Shown: positions 19,671-28,064, counted from the stretch's first letter. The stretch is 64,000 nucleotides of DNA from Caulobacteraceae bacterium (GCA_947475465.1 CANJLK010000006.1:1-64000), one strand, 5' to 3'. The notes: generated from the sequence alone by a model not told the origin. Program-made: numbers and translations.

Positions 19671-20092
19671 GGCTTGGTTCCCGGGGAAGGCGGCGCGGGT
19701 GGCGCCGGTGCGGTGGGGGCGGCGGTGGGGTCCGGCGTCACTTCCGCAGGGGTTTGCGCCGTCGCCCCGGGCATAACCGGCGCGGCGTGCGCGAGTTCCG
19801 GAAGCGCGTCAGGCGTCGCTTCATGCTTGATGGGCACCGGGGCGAGACCCAGGTAGGCGACCGACAGGCGCTCGATGCGGGCCGGCTGCTCCAGGTGACT
19901 GACCTCGGCCTGCAGGAGGCGGGTGCGGGCCTTTTCCTCGTCGATCTGGCGTTCGACCTGGGCGATCTTGGCGCGCTCGCCGCCGGCGATGGTCTTGGCC
20001 AGGTAGACGCCAAGGATCAGGGTCGCCAGGACGCCAACCGCGATCAGGTCGATCAGCCGGAAGCCGCGCCAACGGCGCTCAATCAGGTTCAT
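19667..20092 (-). CDS. ftsL: Cell division protein FtsL
   Basis: Small bitopic divisome protein. From the ATG at 20092 it has a short basic tail ([13 protein letters not shown]), one membrane helix (about residues 14-34), then a coiled coil ([28 protein letters not shown]) and a Pro/Ala/Thr-rich low-complexity end. 141 residues. The identity rests on this architecture and on its place between rsmH and ftsI; FtsL sequences diverge widely. The ATG overlaps the rsmH stop by 4 bases. Confidence 0.88.
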   Translation of the reverse strand: MNLIERRWRGFRLIDLIAVGVLATLILGVYLAKTIAGGERAKIAQVERQIDEEKARTRLLQAEVSHLEQPARIERLSVAYLGLAPVPIKHEATPDALPELAHAAPVMPGATAQTPAEVTPDPTAAPTAPAPPAPPSPGTKP

Positions 20093-21021
20093 GCCGCCGC
20101 CCTCCACACAGGCGCGTCGGTTCGCACCGCCGCCCTCAGTTTCGCCGACCGGGCCCGGGGGTTCGCCGCCAGCTCCGCGTCAGACGGCGCGCGGGCGCCG
20201 TTGAACAGCAGGCTGAAGCTCGGCGCCGCACCGGCCGCAACCGGAGGCGCATGGCGCGATCCCGCCGGCGTTCTACCCGCCCGCACCGAGAGAAAACTCT
20301 TCACGATTCTGTCTTCAAGCGAATGGAAGGTGACGACGCAGAGCCGGCCATCGGTCTTCAGCGCCCGCTCCGCGGCCACCAGACCCGCCTCCAGCTCGGA
20401 CAGTTCTTCGTTCACGGCGATGCGGATCGCCTGGAAGGATCGGGTGGCGGGATGGGTCTTGGCGCCCCGGCGACCGCCCAGGGCCTTTTCGATGAAGTCG
20501 GCCAGTTCGAGGGTGCGCGTGAAAGGCTGATCGTCGCGGCGCCGGGCGATGGCGCCGGCGATCCGGCGGCTCTGCCGCTCCTCGCCGTAGACGTAGAGGA
20601 TGCGGGCCAGGTCGGCGGGCTCCGCCTCGTTGACCAGGTCCGCCGCGGTGGGACCGTCGGCCGACATGCGCATGTCGAGCGGTCCGTCGCGCATGAAGGA
20701 GAAGCCGCGGTCGGGTTCGTCCAGCTGCATGGAGGAGACCCCCAGGTCCAGGGCGACGCCATCGACAGCCCCCTCGCCCACTTCGTCCGCCATGATGGAG
20801 AACCGGCTCTGGACCAGACGAAATCGATCGGCGGGAAGGCCGGCCGCGAACTTGGCGGCGCTGGGATCGCGGTCGAAGGCGATGACGCTGGCGCCGGCGT
20901 CCAGCAGGGCGCGCGTGTAGCCGCCCGCCCCGAAGGTGCCGTCGACGATGGTGGCGCCCCGCACGGGCTGCAAAGCGTCCAGGACCTCGCCGATCAGGAC
21001 GGGGACGTGCGGGGTCGTCAT
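20089..21021 (-). CDS. rsmH: 16S rRNA (cytosine1402-N4)-methyltransferase RsmH
   Basis: SAM-dependent methyltransferase acting on C1402 of 16S rRNA (formerly MraW). N-terminus [18 protein letters not shown] motif [39 protein letters not shown] and, near the end, [19 protein letters not shown] are diagnostic. 310 residues. 4-base overlaps join it to both mraZ and ftsL. Confidence 0.97.
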   Translation of the reverse strand: MTTPHVPVLIGEVLDALQPVRGATIVDGTFGAGGYTRALLDAGASVIAFDRDPSAAKFAAGLPADRFRLVQSRFSIMADEVGEGAVDGVALDLGVSSMQLDEPDRGFSFMRDGPLDMRMSADGPTAADLVNEAEPADLARILYVYGEERQSRRIAGAIARRRDDQPFTRTLELADFIEKALGGRRGAKTHPATRSFQAIRIAVNEELSELEAGLVAAERALKTDGRLCVVTFHSLEDRIVKSFLSVRAGRTPAGSRHAPPVAAGAAPSFSLLFNGARAPSDAELAANPRARSAKLRAAVRTDAPVWRAAA

Positions 21022-21503
21022 CCTGCGCTCCCCGGCTTTGCGGGACCGGCGATCTTGGCGGCGCGCTGGGCCGCGCGCATCGAGGCCAGGCCCTCGCGGG
21101 CGATTTCGCGCTGGGCGGCGCGGTGGGCCTGGAAGGCCTCCCGCTCCCAGATCTGGAACCGGTCGCCCAGGCCGACCAGGACCACGTCCAGGGTCAGGCC
21201 GAACTGGTCGCAGAGCAGTTCCGGCAGGGTGATGCGGCCAGCGGTGTCGTAGGCCAACTGCGAGACGCCCCCGAACACCGAGGCCTCAAGGGCGCTGCGG
21301 ATCGGATCGCCAAATTCCAGCTCCTCGATCAGCGCCGCGTAGCGGTCGAACAGGGCCTTGCCGCCCCCCTCAATGCAGTCGGCCTCGATGGACGGGAAAC
21401 AGAAGACACCGTCGAACGGCCCGGCCGTCTGGGCGCGGAACTCCTGCGGCACGACGATGCGCCGTTTGGCGTCCAGCTGCTTCTCGAAGGTCGAGAGAAA
21501 CAC
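21018..21503 (-). CDS. mraZ: Transcriptional regulator MraZ
   Basis: First gene of the dcw cluster; an AbrB-like DNA-binding protein that in E. coli binds repeats upstream of its own operon. [22 protein letters not shown] and a second related half ([19 protein letters not shown]) form the duplicated MraZ fold. The chosen start is the GTG at 21503 giving MFLSTFEK, with AGGGG eight or more bases upstream; the track uses a TTG six codons earlier. 161 residues. TGGGA repeats lie about 100 bases upstream. Confidence 0.93.
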   Translation of the reverse strand: MFLSTFEKQLDAKRRIVVPQEFRAQTAGPFDGVFCFPSIEADCIEGGGKALFDRYAALIEELEFGDPIRSALEASVFGGVSQLAYDTAGRITLPELLCDQFGLTLDVVLVGLGDRFQIWEREAFQAHRAAQREIAREGLASMRAAQRAAKIAGPAKPGSAG

Positions 21504-21600
21504 CGCCCAAGCCCCTGCCAATTGACCGGATTACCGATCGCCCAAACCCGCTTCCCGAACGCCCGCCCCAACGCGTCGGTTTGGTTAGCGAAGTATGACT

Positions 21601-21625
21601 TGGGATATCATGGGATTAATTGGGA
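21601..21625. promoter_or_regulatory. Triple TGGGA repeat, candidate MraZ operator
   Basis: TGGGA occurs at 21601-21605, 21611-21615 and 21621-21625, an exact 10-base period with 5-base spacers. MraZ is known to bind TGGGN repeats separated by 5 bases upstream of mraZ. The motif reads on the plus strand, opposite to mraZ transcription. It is about 98 bases upstream of the predicted mraZ start. Confidence 0.75.
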
Positions 21626-21696
21626 TACAATGACTCCAGACCCCTTTCTCTTAAGAAACCAACGGCTGACGGCCACGTATGGTTAACAACATATAG

Positions 21697-21705
21697 TTAT
21701 CCACA
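21697..21705 (+). promoter_or_regulatory. Consensus DnaA box TTATCCACA
   Basis: A perfect TTATCCACA lies between rnpB and mraZ. DnaA acts as a transcription factor for cell-cycle genes in Caulobacter. A single box is weak evidence, and no cluster that would suggest an origin is present. Confidence 0.5.
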
Positions 21706-21803
21706 GAACATACCGCGAACTATGGCTTCGGTTGTTAACGAAATTCAGGAGATACCCCCACAAGGGGAATCCGCTCCCAGTTCAAACCGTGTTCGGGAGA
21801 TGG

Positions 21804-22204
21804 ATCAGACGGCCTGTAAGCCGGGTTCTGTGCCGCCGAAGCCCGAAGGCGCCGGCATAGGCGATCATTCCTCTGGACCGCCCCTCGCGGGGTGGTTCTC
21901 GCGACCTACCCGGACCGCTCAGGGCTACGACACCCCTACCCGCCTGGGACCTAGGTCCTTTGGGGCGCACGATCCCTATTCGGTCTTGCTCCTGGCGGGG
22001 CTTGCCATGCCGTCCCTGTCACCAGCGACGCGGTGGGCTCTTACCCCACCCTTTCACCCTTCCCGCCCTCGAGAGGGAGGAGGTTTGCTTTCTGTGGCGC
22101 TATCCCTGGGGTCGCCCCCGGCGGGCGTTACCCGCCGCCATGTCGTCGTGGAGCCCGGACTTTCCTCGACCCCCTCACGGGGACCGCGACCGCCCGGCCG
22201 TCTG
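21804..22204 (-). ncRNA. rnpB: RNase P RNA (bacterial type A)
   Basis: Catalytic RNA of RNase P, which trims the 5-prime leader of precursor tRNAs. On the minus strand the 5-prime part carries the universal GAGGAAAGTCCGGGCTCC and further along the conserved ACAGAAAGCAAACC, GGTGAAAGGGTG and GGTAAGAGCCCACCG. The 3-prime end has ACAGAACCCGGCTTACAGG. The terminal helix P1 is visible: CAGACGGCC at the 5-prime end pairs with GGCCGTCTG at the 3-prime end. The length of about 400 nt fits. Ends are set from P1 and may be off by a few bases. Protein ORFs in the track over this interval are artefacts. Confidence 0.95.
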
Positions 22205-22214
22205 ATCCGCGCGG

Positions 22215-22243
22215 AACGTGAGGGTTGGGGCGGCGCCGGTCAA
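22215..22243 (-). promoter_or_regulatory. Candidate rnpB promoter
   Basis: On the minus strand TTGACC (22243-22238) lies about 35 bases before the predicted 5-prime end of the RNase P RNA, the right place for a -35 element. The corresponding -10 (CACGTT, 17-base spacer) is poor, so the call is tentative. Confidence 0.4.
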
Positions 22244-22325
22244 GGCATGGTTACAGGGTTGTAATCCCGGCCGTCTGGCGGGCGGGCGGGCGAGCGCCTA
22301 CATCACGCGCGACACGGAGACTTCG

Positions 22326-23357
22326 ATGACCTCTCTTCGATCCAAGATCGGCGCGGCCCTGGGGATCAGCCTGGCGCTGGGGATGCTGGCCGCGGGGCCC
22401 GCGGACGCCAGGCGCGGCGGCAGCTTCGGCAGCCGCGGGGCCAGGACCTATTCGGCGCCGCGCGCCACCGACACCGCGCCGGGCTATGTGCCGCCCGTGC
22501 GGCGCTCGATGACGACGCCGGGCGCGGCCCCGGGCGGGGCCTATGCGCCCCAGCCTGGCCAGCCGGGCTATGCGAACGGCGGCAATCAGTTCGGCTCACG
22601 CCTGGGCGGCGGGGGTTTTGGACGCGGCCTGGTCGGCGGCCTGCTGGCCGGCGGACTGATCGGCAGCCTGATGGGCCACGGCTGGGGCGGCGGCGGATGG
22701 GGCGGCGGCTATGGCGGCGGCGGCAGTGGCTTCCTGGGCGGCCTGATCCAACTGGCGATCCTGTTCTTCGTGATTTCGTTTGCGGTCCGGTGGTTCCGCC
22801 GGCGCAACAGCCCGGCCTTCGTCTCGCCCTTCGCCCAGCCTGAGCCGGCGTTCGGCGGCGGCTTCGGCAGCGGTGGCGGATTTGGCGGCAGCGGTTTTGG
22901 CGGCAGCCCTGCGCCGGCCTCGCCCTATGTCCCGACCGGCGGCCCGGCCTGGCAGATCCCGATCACCCCCCAGGACCAGGCGGCGTTTGAAACCCTGCTG
23001 AAGGAAATCCAGGACGCCTTCGGGCGCGAGGACTACGGCGCCCTTCGCGAGCGGACCACGCCGGAGGTGATGTCCTACCTGGCCGAGGAACTGAGCGACA
23101 ACGCCACCCACGGCCGGCGCAACGAGGTCTCAGGCACCCGCCTTCTGCAGGCCGATGTGGGCGAGGCCTGGCGCGAGGGCGACACCGACTACGCCACCGC
23201 GGCCATGCGCTATGAGGGCGTCGACATCATGCGCGACCGCGCCACGGGCAAGGTGCTGTCGGGCGACGCCTCGGTCCCCAGCCAGACCGTCGAGCTCTGG
23301 ACCTTCGCCCGGCGGGACGGCGGCCCCTGGAAGCTTTCGGCGATCCAGGAGACCTGA
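22326..23357 (+). CDS. Tim44-like domain membrane protein
   Basis: Membrane-associated protein, 343 residues from the ATG at 22326 (ribosome site GGAG; the track start 36 codons earlier is unsupported). An N-terminal hydrophobic signal (IGAALGISLALGMLAAGPADA) is followed by a Gly-rich low-complexity region with a hydrophobic stretch (GLVGGLLAGGLIGSLMG). A clear membrane helix follows (LIQLAILFFVISFAVRWF), then another Gly-rich linker. The C-terminal globular region (QDQAAFETLLKEIQDAFGREDYGALRERTTPEVMSYLAEEL, seen in parts) matches the Tim44-like fold. Function in bacteria is unsettled. Confidence 0.8.
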   Translation: MTSLRSKIGAALGISLALGMLAAGPADARRGGSFGSRGARTYSAPRATDTAPGYVPPVRRSMTTPGAAPGGAYAPQPGQPGYANGGNQFGSRLGGGGFGRGLVGGLLAGGLIGSLMGHGWGGGGWGGGYGGGGSGFLGGLIQLAILFFVISFAVRWFRRRNSPAFVSPFAQPEPAFGGGFGSGGGFGGSGFGGSPAPASPYVPTGGPAWQIPITPQDQAAFETLLKEIQDAFGREDYGALRERTTPEVMSYLAEELSDNATHGRRNEVSGTRLLQADVGEAWREGDTDYATAAMRYEGVDIMRDRATGKVLSGDASVPSQTVELWTFARRDGGPWKLSAIQET

Positions 23358-23379
23358 GTCTTTCGGAGCTTGAGGGCGC

Positions 23380-24099
23380 TCAGCCGCCCAGGCGCAGGAG
23401 CGCGATCAGCCGCGCGCGGGTGACGCCGTCGGCGACGCCGTCGAAGCGGGTCTGCACCCAGTGGCGCTGGAAGGCGCGGACCACGGCGGTGGTGTGGGCG
23501 TCGAACTTGCCGGACGGCGGGATATCGTAGCCGAGCCGTGTGAAGCCCGCCTGCAGGGCGAACACGCCCGCCCCCTCCTCGCCTTCGCCCAGGGGAGCCC
23601 CGGGCGCGGCGGGGGGCTCAAGCCACAGGCCATGGCCCGCCTGCGCCAGCCGCTTCCAGGGGAAGAGCTCGCCGGGATCGTCCTTGCGGTCGGGCGCCAG
23701 ATCCGAATGGGCGATGATCTTGCCGTCCTCGATCGTCCAGCGGCTGCGGATGTCGGTCACCAGCGTGACGACCGCCTCGACCTGGGCGTCGGGGAACGGC
23801 CGGTATCCGAACTCATGGCCGGGATTGACGATCTCGATGCCGACGGAGCTCGAATTCAGGTCGGTGTCGCCCTTCCAGGACCCGCGGCCGGCGTGCCACG
23901 CGCGCCGTTCCTCCGGAACCAGGCGGAAGATGCGGCCATCCTCTTCGACCACATAGTGGGCCGAGACCTTGGCCTCCGGATCGCGCAGGCGGTCGACCGC
24001 CTCGGGGCCAGTGGGCATGCCGGTATAGTGGAGCACGATGCCGTCCGGCGGCGCCTTGCGGGCGTCGAAATTGGGCGAAGGCGCTTCGATGAAGGTCAT
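23380..24099 (-). CDS. N-acetylmuramoyl-L-alanine amidase, AmpD-like, with peptidoglycan-binding domain
   Basis: Zinc amidase of the Amidase_2 fold that cleaves the MurNAc-L-Ala bond. From the ATG at 24099 (MTFIEAPSPNFDARK) it shows zinc ligands in IVLHYTGM (about residue 24), IIAHSDLAPDRKDDPG (His and Asp), and the substrate-binding region SSSVGIEIVNPGHEFGYRPF (seen in parts). The C-terminal third (GYDIPPSGKFDAHTTAVVRAFQRHW) is a PG_binding_1-type domain. 239 residues. No signal peptide is visible, so a cytoplasmic recycling role like AmpD is suggested, although the binding domain is more typical of envelope enzymes such as AmiD. Confidence 0.88.
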   Translation of the reverse strand: MTFIEAPSPNFDARKAPPDGIVLHYTGMPTGPEAVDRLRDPEAKVSAHYVVEEDGRIFRLVPEERRAWHAGRGSWKGDTDLNSSSVGIEIVNPGHEFGYRPFPDAQVEAVVTLVTDIRSRWTIEDGKIIAHSDLAPDRKDDPGELFPWKRLAQAGHGLWLEPPAAPGAPLGEGEEGAGVFALQAGFTRLGYDIPPSGKFDAHTTAVVRAFQRHWVQTRFDGVADGVTRARLIALLRLGG

Positions 24100-24140
24100 G
24101 GCGCGATGGTGGGCAGCGCCTGGGCGAGCGTCAACGGCGG

Positions 24141-24635
24141 TTAAGCGGCGGGCTCGGCCTTGCGGCGGGTGAAGCGCAGCGAGGTATGAGTCGGCGAGAA
24201 GGCCACCACCTTGTTGTCCACCAGCCCATGGGCCTTCGCCGCCGCCATCACCTCGACATCCTTGACGGTCGCCTCCTTGCCCTTCCTTGAGACGATCCAA
24301 AGGGCGCCCTTCTCCGCAAGCATGGGAACCAGCGCCTCGATGCGGGCGAGCGCCTGGGCGTCGTCCGCGGCGTAGAACAGCAGGTCGAGGTTGGCGAGTT
24401 CGGTGGTCGGGACCGCTTCGGCGCCGGCCAGCTCGGCGCTCAGCGTCGGATCGACCACCCCCATGACAGCGGCGCGCATGCCGGGTTTGACGCCGATCTT
24501 TTGCACCCTGGTGCGCGTGCTCGCAGGCGGCTTCGCGGCGGCTTTGGGCTTGGCGACAGCCGCAGCCTTCGCGGCGACCTTCGGCTTGGCCGGCGCCTTG
24601 GGCTTGGGGGCGGCTTTGGGTTTCGCGACGGCCAT
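24141..24635 (-). CDS. DUF3052-like protein with histone-H1-like Lys/Ala/Pro tail
   Basis: 164 residues from the ATG at 24635 (ribosome site GGAGAG; the track start is 26 codons upstream). The first ~45 residues are repeated KPKAAPKPKAPAK-type units rich in Lys, Ala and Pro, like bacterial histone-H1-like tails. The rest (MRAAVMGVVDPTLSAEL, ALWIVSRKGKEATVKDVEVM, VVAFSPTHTSLRFTRR) resembles DUF3052 proteins. Function unknown; the basic tail suggests nucleic-acid or polyanion binding. Confidence 0.7.
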   Translation of the reverse strand: MAVAKPKAAPKPKAPAKPKVAAKAAAVAKPKAAAKPPASTRTRVQKIGVKPGMRAAVMGVVDPTLSAELAGAEAVPTTELANLDLLFYAADDAQALARIEALVPMLAEKGALWIVSRKGKEATVKDVEVMAAAKAHGLVDNKVVAFSPTHTSLRFTRRKAEPAA

Positions 24636-24707
24636 CGATCTCTCCGTGGGCCGAAACATCGACCGGAGGCGCAGGAAACACATGGGCGCGGCAAACCCCA
24701 CCCAAAT

Positions 24708-24751
24708 CGTCATCCTCCGGTCAGCTGAATGCTGATCCGCGGCGGATGACG
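24708..24751. repeat. GTCATCC-type intergenic inverted repeat
   Basis: CGTCATCCTCCGG at the left and CGGATGACG at the right frame an inner imperfect hairpin (GGTCAGC-TGAAT-GCTGATC). The left 18 bases match the right arm of the larger element at 28065-28179 read on the other strand, so the two are one family. It lies in the gap between DUF3052 and the acyl-CoA dehydrogenase. Confidence 0.6.
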
Positions 24752-24756
24752 GGCTT

Positions 24757-25899
24757 TTACGCCGCCTGCCCCAGGCTCAGGAACTCGTAGCGGGCCAGGT
24801 GGTGGTCGGTGGAGCCGAAGGCGCTCTCGATCATCGTGGCTCGTTTGAAGTAGTGGCCGATCGCCATCTCGTCGGTCATGCCCATGCCGCCGTGCAGCTG
24901 AATGGCGTTCTGGCCGACGAACTTGCAGGCCTTGCCGATCTGCACCTTGGCGGCGGCGCAGGCCTTGGCGCGTTCGGCATCGTCGGCGACCTTGATGGCG
25001 GCCATGTAGGTCATGGAGATCGACTGCTCGACCTGGATGAACATGTCGACCATGCGGTGCTGAAGGACCTGGAAATTGGCGATCGGCTGGCCGAACTGCT
25101 TGCGCTGCCGGGTGTAGTCCAGCGTGCCTTCGTGCAGCTTGCGCAGCACCCCGCAGGCCTCGGCGCAGGTGGCGGCGAGCGCCTCGTCGACCACCTTTTC
25201 AATGAGCGGCAGCGCATGATCGGCCGGGCCGATCAGGGCCCCGGCATCCAGCTTCACGTTCTCCAGGGTGACTTCGGAGGCGCGGAATCCATCGACGGTG
25301 GGATAGTCGCGGGTGGTCACCCCGGCCGCGCCCTTGGGCACGATGAAGGCGCTGACACCCTGGGCGTCGCGCTGGCCGCCGGCCGTGCGGGCGGTGACGA
25401 TCAGGTGAGTGGCGTAGGGCGCGCCGATCACCACGGCCTTGGCGCCGTTCAGCACCCAGGACCCGCCGTCTTTCCTGGCTGTGGTCTTCAGGTCGGCCAG
25501 GTTGTAGCGGCCCTGCGGCTCGGCGTAGGCGAAGGCGAAGATCGCCTCGCCGGCGATGATCTGGCCTATCAGGTCGCTCGCCTGGGCATGGCCGGAATGC
25601 TTCAGGAATCCGCCGCCAATCACCACGGTCCCCAGGTAGGGCTCGACGACCAGCGCCTTTCCCATCTCCTCCATGACGATCATGTTTTCGACCGGCCCGC
25701 CGCCCAGCCCGCCCGCCTCCTCCGAAAAAGGCGCGCCCAGGATGCCGAGTTCCTCGGCGAACGCCTTCCAGATTGACGGGCTCCAGCCAGGCTCCTTGCC
25801 CAGCATCGCGCGGCGCTGGTCGAAGGCATAGTGGTCGGCCAGGTAGCTGGCGACCGTGTCGCGCAGCATCGACTGTTCGTCGGTGAAGTTGAAATCCAT
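24757..25899 (-). CDS. Acyl-CoA dehydrogenase, small-subunit type (PimD-like)
   Basis: FAD flavoprotein of the acyl-CoA dehydrogenase fold. N-terminus MDFNFTDEQSMLRDTVASYL; middle FAYAEPQGRYNLADLKTTA with FAD-side residues; C-terminus QLHGGMGMTDEMAIGHYFKR and AFGSTDHHLARY. The ending and the absence of the usual YEGT Glu resemble the partner subunit of heteromeric enzymes (PimC/PimD, FadE-pair type), which work on dicarboxylyl-, sterol- or terpenoid-CoA esters. 380 residues. It follows the second dehydrogenase gene by 35 bases, consistent with a two-subunit complex. Substrate cannot be told from sequence. Confidence 0.9.
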   Translation of the reverse strand: MDFNFTDEQSMLRDTVASYLADHYAFDQRRAMLGKEPGWSPSIWKAFAEELGILGAPFSEEAGGLGGGPVENMIVMEEMGKALVVEPYLGTVVIGGGFLKHSGHAQASDLIGQIIAGEAIFAFAYAEPQGRYNLADLKTTARKDGGSWVLNGAKAVVIGAPYATHLIVTARTAGGQRDAQGVSAFIVPKGAAGVTTRDYPTVDGFRASEVTLENVKLDAGALIGPADHALPLIEKVVDEALAATCAEACGVLRKLHEGTLDYTRQRKQFGQPIANFQVLQHRMVDMFIQVEQSISMTYMAAIKVADDAERAKACAAAKVQIGKACKFVGQNAIQLHGGMGMTDEMAIGHYFKRATMIESAFGSTDHHLARYEFLSLGQAA

Positions 25900-25934
25900 T
25901 GCGGCTGGGTTCCGTCAGTCGGAGGTGAAGGCGA

Positions 25935-27137
25935 TTAGAGGCCCAGGACCATCTTGGCGATGATGTTGCGCTGGATCTCGTTGGAGCCGCCGTAGATCGA
26001 GGTCTTGCGGCCGTTGAACATGGCGCCGGCCAGGCCCTCGGCGTAGTCCGGGCCGATCTGGGCGTTGTGGCCGAGGTCGCGCAGGAAGGGCGCGCCGTAG
26101 TGGCCCACCGCCTCCAGGGCCAGCTCCTGGATGCGCTGCTGGATCTCGGTGCCCTTGATCTTGAGGATCGAGCTTTCCGGGCCCGGGCCCTTGCCGCTCG
26201 ACTCGCCGGCCAGCGTCCGCAGTTCGGTGAACTCCAGGGCCGTCAGGTCGATCTCCAGCTCGGCCACCTTGCGGCGGAAGAAGGCGTCGCTGAGCAGCGA
26301 ACCGCCGGCGTCGGAGCGTTCTGTCGAGGCCATGGACCGCAGCTTTTCCAGCCCGCGCTTGGAGCGCGCCACGCCGGCGATGCCCGACCGCTCATGGGCC
26401 AAGAGCGCCTTGGCGCAGGTCCAGCCCTTGTTCTCCTCGTAGATCCGGTTCTCGACGGGGACCTTCACATTGTCGAGGAAGACGTCGTTCACCTCGTGGC
26501 CGCCTTCCAGCGTGATGATCGGCCGGACGCTGACGCCCGGCGAAGTCATGTCGATGAGCAGGAAGGAGATGCCGGCCTGCGGCTTGGCGTCGGGATCGGT
26601 GCGGACCAGGAAGAAGCCCCAGTCGGCGTATTGGCCGAGCGTCGTCCAGGTCTTCTGGCCATTGACGATGTAATATTCCTTGCCGTCGTCGGCGGTGACC
26701 CGCTCGGCCTTGGTCTTCAGGCTGGCGAGGTCGGAGCCGGCGCCGGGCTCGGAGTAGCCCTGGCACCACCAGACGTCGCCGTTGTAGATGCCCGGCAGGA
26801 AGCGCTTCTTCTGCTCATCGGTGCCGAACGTGTAGAGCACCGGGGCGAGCATGCTGACCCCGAACGGCAGGACCGGCAGGGCGTCGGCGCGGGCCAGTTC
26901 CTCCGACCAGATGTACTTCTGGGTGGGCGTCCAGCCGGTGCCGCCGAGTTCCTTGGGCCAGGAGGGCGCGACCCAGCCCTGTTTGGCCAGCACCTTGTGC
27001 CAGGCCAGGTAGTTTTCCTTGGAGAGCTGTCCGCCGGCGTCCTGAGCGGCGCGCAGGCTGGCCGGATAGTTCCCCTTGATGAAGGCCCGGACCTCCTCGC
27101 GGAAGGCGTTCTCTTCTGGCGTGAAGTCGAGGTTCAT
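25935..27137 (-). CDS. Acyl-CoA dehydrogenase, large-subunit type (PimC-like)
   Basis: FAD enzyme starting MNLDFTPEENAFREEVRAFI, with the FAD/substrate stretch WWCQGYSEPGAGSDLASLKT, YIVNGQKTWTT, and the C-terminal KTSIYGGSNEIQRNIIAKMVLGL. In YGGSNE the Glu of the common YEGT motif is Gly, as in subfamilies that place the catalytic Glu elsewhere. 400 residues. It is the first gene of a two-gene unit with the smaller dehydrogenase, probably forming a mixed tetramer. Divergent from the EEP-family gene. Confidence 0.92.
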   Translation of the reverse strand: MNLDFTPEENAFREEVRAFIKGNYPASLRAAQDAGGQLSKENYLAWHKVLAKQGWVAPSWPKELGGTGWTPTQKYIWSEELARADALPVLPFGVSMLAPVLYTFGTDEQKKRFLPGIYNGDVWWCQGYSEPGAGSDLASLKTKAERVTADDGKEYYIVNGQKTWTTLGQYADWGFFLVRTDPDAKPQAGISFLLIDMTSPGVSVRPIITLEGGHEVNDVFLDNVKVPVENRIYEENKGWTCAKALLAHERSGIAGVARSKRGLEKLRSMASTERSDAGGSLLSDAFFRRKVAELEIDLTALEFTELRTLAGESSGKGPGPESSILKIKGTEIQQRIQELALEAVGHYGAPFLRDLGHNAQIGPDYAEGLAGAMFNGRKTSIYGGSNEIQRNIIAKMVLGL

Positions 27138-27323
27138 GGCGCGCTCCCTGGACCGCTTGTTTTACAGCGTATCCCTATCGGGCAAACCTTACGCCGGTCC
27201 CCGGGCAGATGGGAAGAATGCCGTGGGGTCAAGACGGGACAGAAGCGGTAAGGATCGAACCCCTGTGCGCCGCAACCGTTGTGTCTCTTGCCTCCGCCAG
27301 GGAAGGCGTGCACCCCGAAGCCC
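27138..27323. other. Divergent intergenic region, acyl-CoA dehydrogenase / EEP hydrolase
   Basis: 186 bases between two outward-reading genes. I see no obvious palindromic operator, repeat or sigma-factor box beyond what chance would give. A short AT-rich patch (ttgttttacagcgtatcccta, about 27158-27178) could be a promoter for the dehydrogenases. Confidence 0.3.
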
Positions 27324-28055
27324 ATGCCCCGCATCGTCACCTACAATGTCCATCGCTGCGTCGGGACCGACCGCAGGCTCGACGTGGGCCGCATCGCCGA
27401 GGCGCTGGCGGCGCTGAAGCCCGACATCGTGGCGCTGCAGGAACTGGATGTCGGGCGCAGGCGGACCGGCCATGTGGACCAGGCCCATGAGATCGCCCGG
27501 CGGCTCGACATGGCCTGCCACTTCCACGCGGCGCTCAGGGTCGAGGAGGAGCAATACGGCGATGCGATCCTCACCCATTTCCCCGAGCGCCTGATCCAGG
27601 TGGGGCCGCTTCCCGGCTACGACCGCATCCGGGCGCTGGAGCCGCGCGGCGTGCTCTGGGTCGAGGTCGAGGTGGACGGCAGGCCAGTGCAGGTGATCAA
27701 CACCCACCTGGGCCTGGTGCCGCGCGAACAGCAGATCCAGGCGCAATGGCTGGCGGGGCCGCGCTGGCTGGAGCATCCGCAGCGCCAGGGCCCGACCATC
27801 CTGCTGGGCGACTTCAACGCCACGGCGAGTTCCGTGGTCTACCGGACCCTGACGGCGCACCTGATGCCGGCGCGCGGCCTGGCGCCGACGAAATCGCCGA
27901 CCTCGACCTTCCCCTCGCGGTTCCCGGCTCTGCGCATCGATCACCTGTTCGTAAGCCCTCATATCCGGGTGCTGGACGTCCAGGCGCCCTTCTCGCCGCT
28001 CACCCGCGCGGCGTCCGACCACCTGCCGCTGCTGATGGACTTCGAGGTGGTGTGA
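27324..28055 (+). CDS. Endonuclease/exonuclease/phosphatase (EEP) family hydrolase
   Basis: Metal-dependent phosphodiesterase/phosphatase fold. Motifs in order: IVTYNVHRCVG (N-terminal Asn), VALQELDVGRRR (metal Glu), VINTHLGLVPREQ, TILLGDFNATASS (Asp/Asn pair), LRIDHLFVSPHI and AASDHLPLLMDF (catalytic Asp/His). 243 residues from the ATG at 27324; the track start 15 codons earlier is less likely. No signal peptide, hence cytoplasmic. It may act on a nucleotide, nucleic acid or phosphoinositide-like substrate; the phospholipase D-like gene next door converges on it. Confidence 0.88.
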   Translation: MPRIVTYNVHRCVGTDRRLDVGRIAEALAALKPDIVALQELDVGRRRTGHVDQAHEIARRLDMACHFHAALRVEEEQYGDAILTHFPERLIQVGPLPGYDRIRALEPRGVLWVEVEVDGRPVQVINTHLGLVPREQQIQAQWLAGPRWLEHPQRQGPTILLGDFNATASSVVYRTLTAHLMPARGLAPTKSPTSTFPSRFPALRIDHLFVSPHIRVLDVQAPFSPLTRAASDHLPLLMDFEVV

Positions 28056-28064
28056 ATGGCTACA

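Larger units (their letters stand above)
21504..21803. other. mraZ-rnpB intergenic region
   Basis: About 300 bases with no gene. Besides the MraZ-type repeats and the DnaA box it contains a GANTC site at 21632-21636, a TTAACCAT on the minus strand at about 21680-21687 (a CtrA half-site pattern) and two GTTAAC palindromes. The region is AT-rich compared with its surroundings and should hold the main dcw promoter. No -10/-35 pair could be assigned with confidence. Confidence 0.5.

Noticed and set aside
21601-21705. Replication origin
   Set aside because: Only one DnaA box, no AT-rich unwinding region of size and no hemE/dnaA/parA-type neighbours.
21620-22264. 214-residue plus-strand ORF over the rnpB interval
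   Set aside because: The DNA is the RNase P RNA gene with all conserved regions; the protein has no recognisable features.
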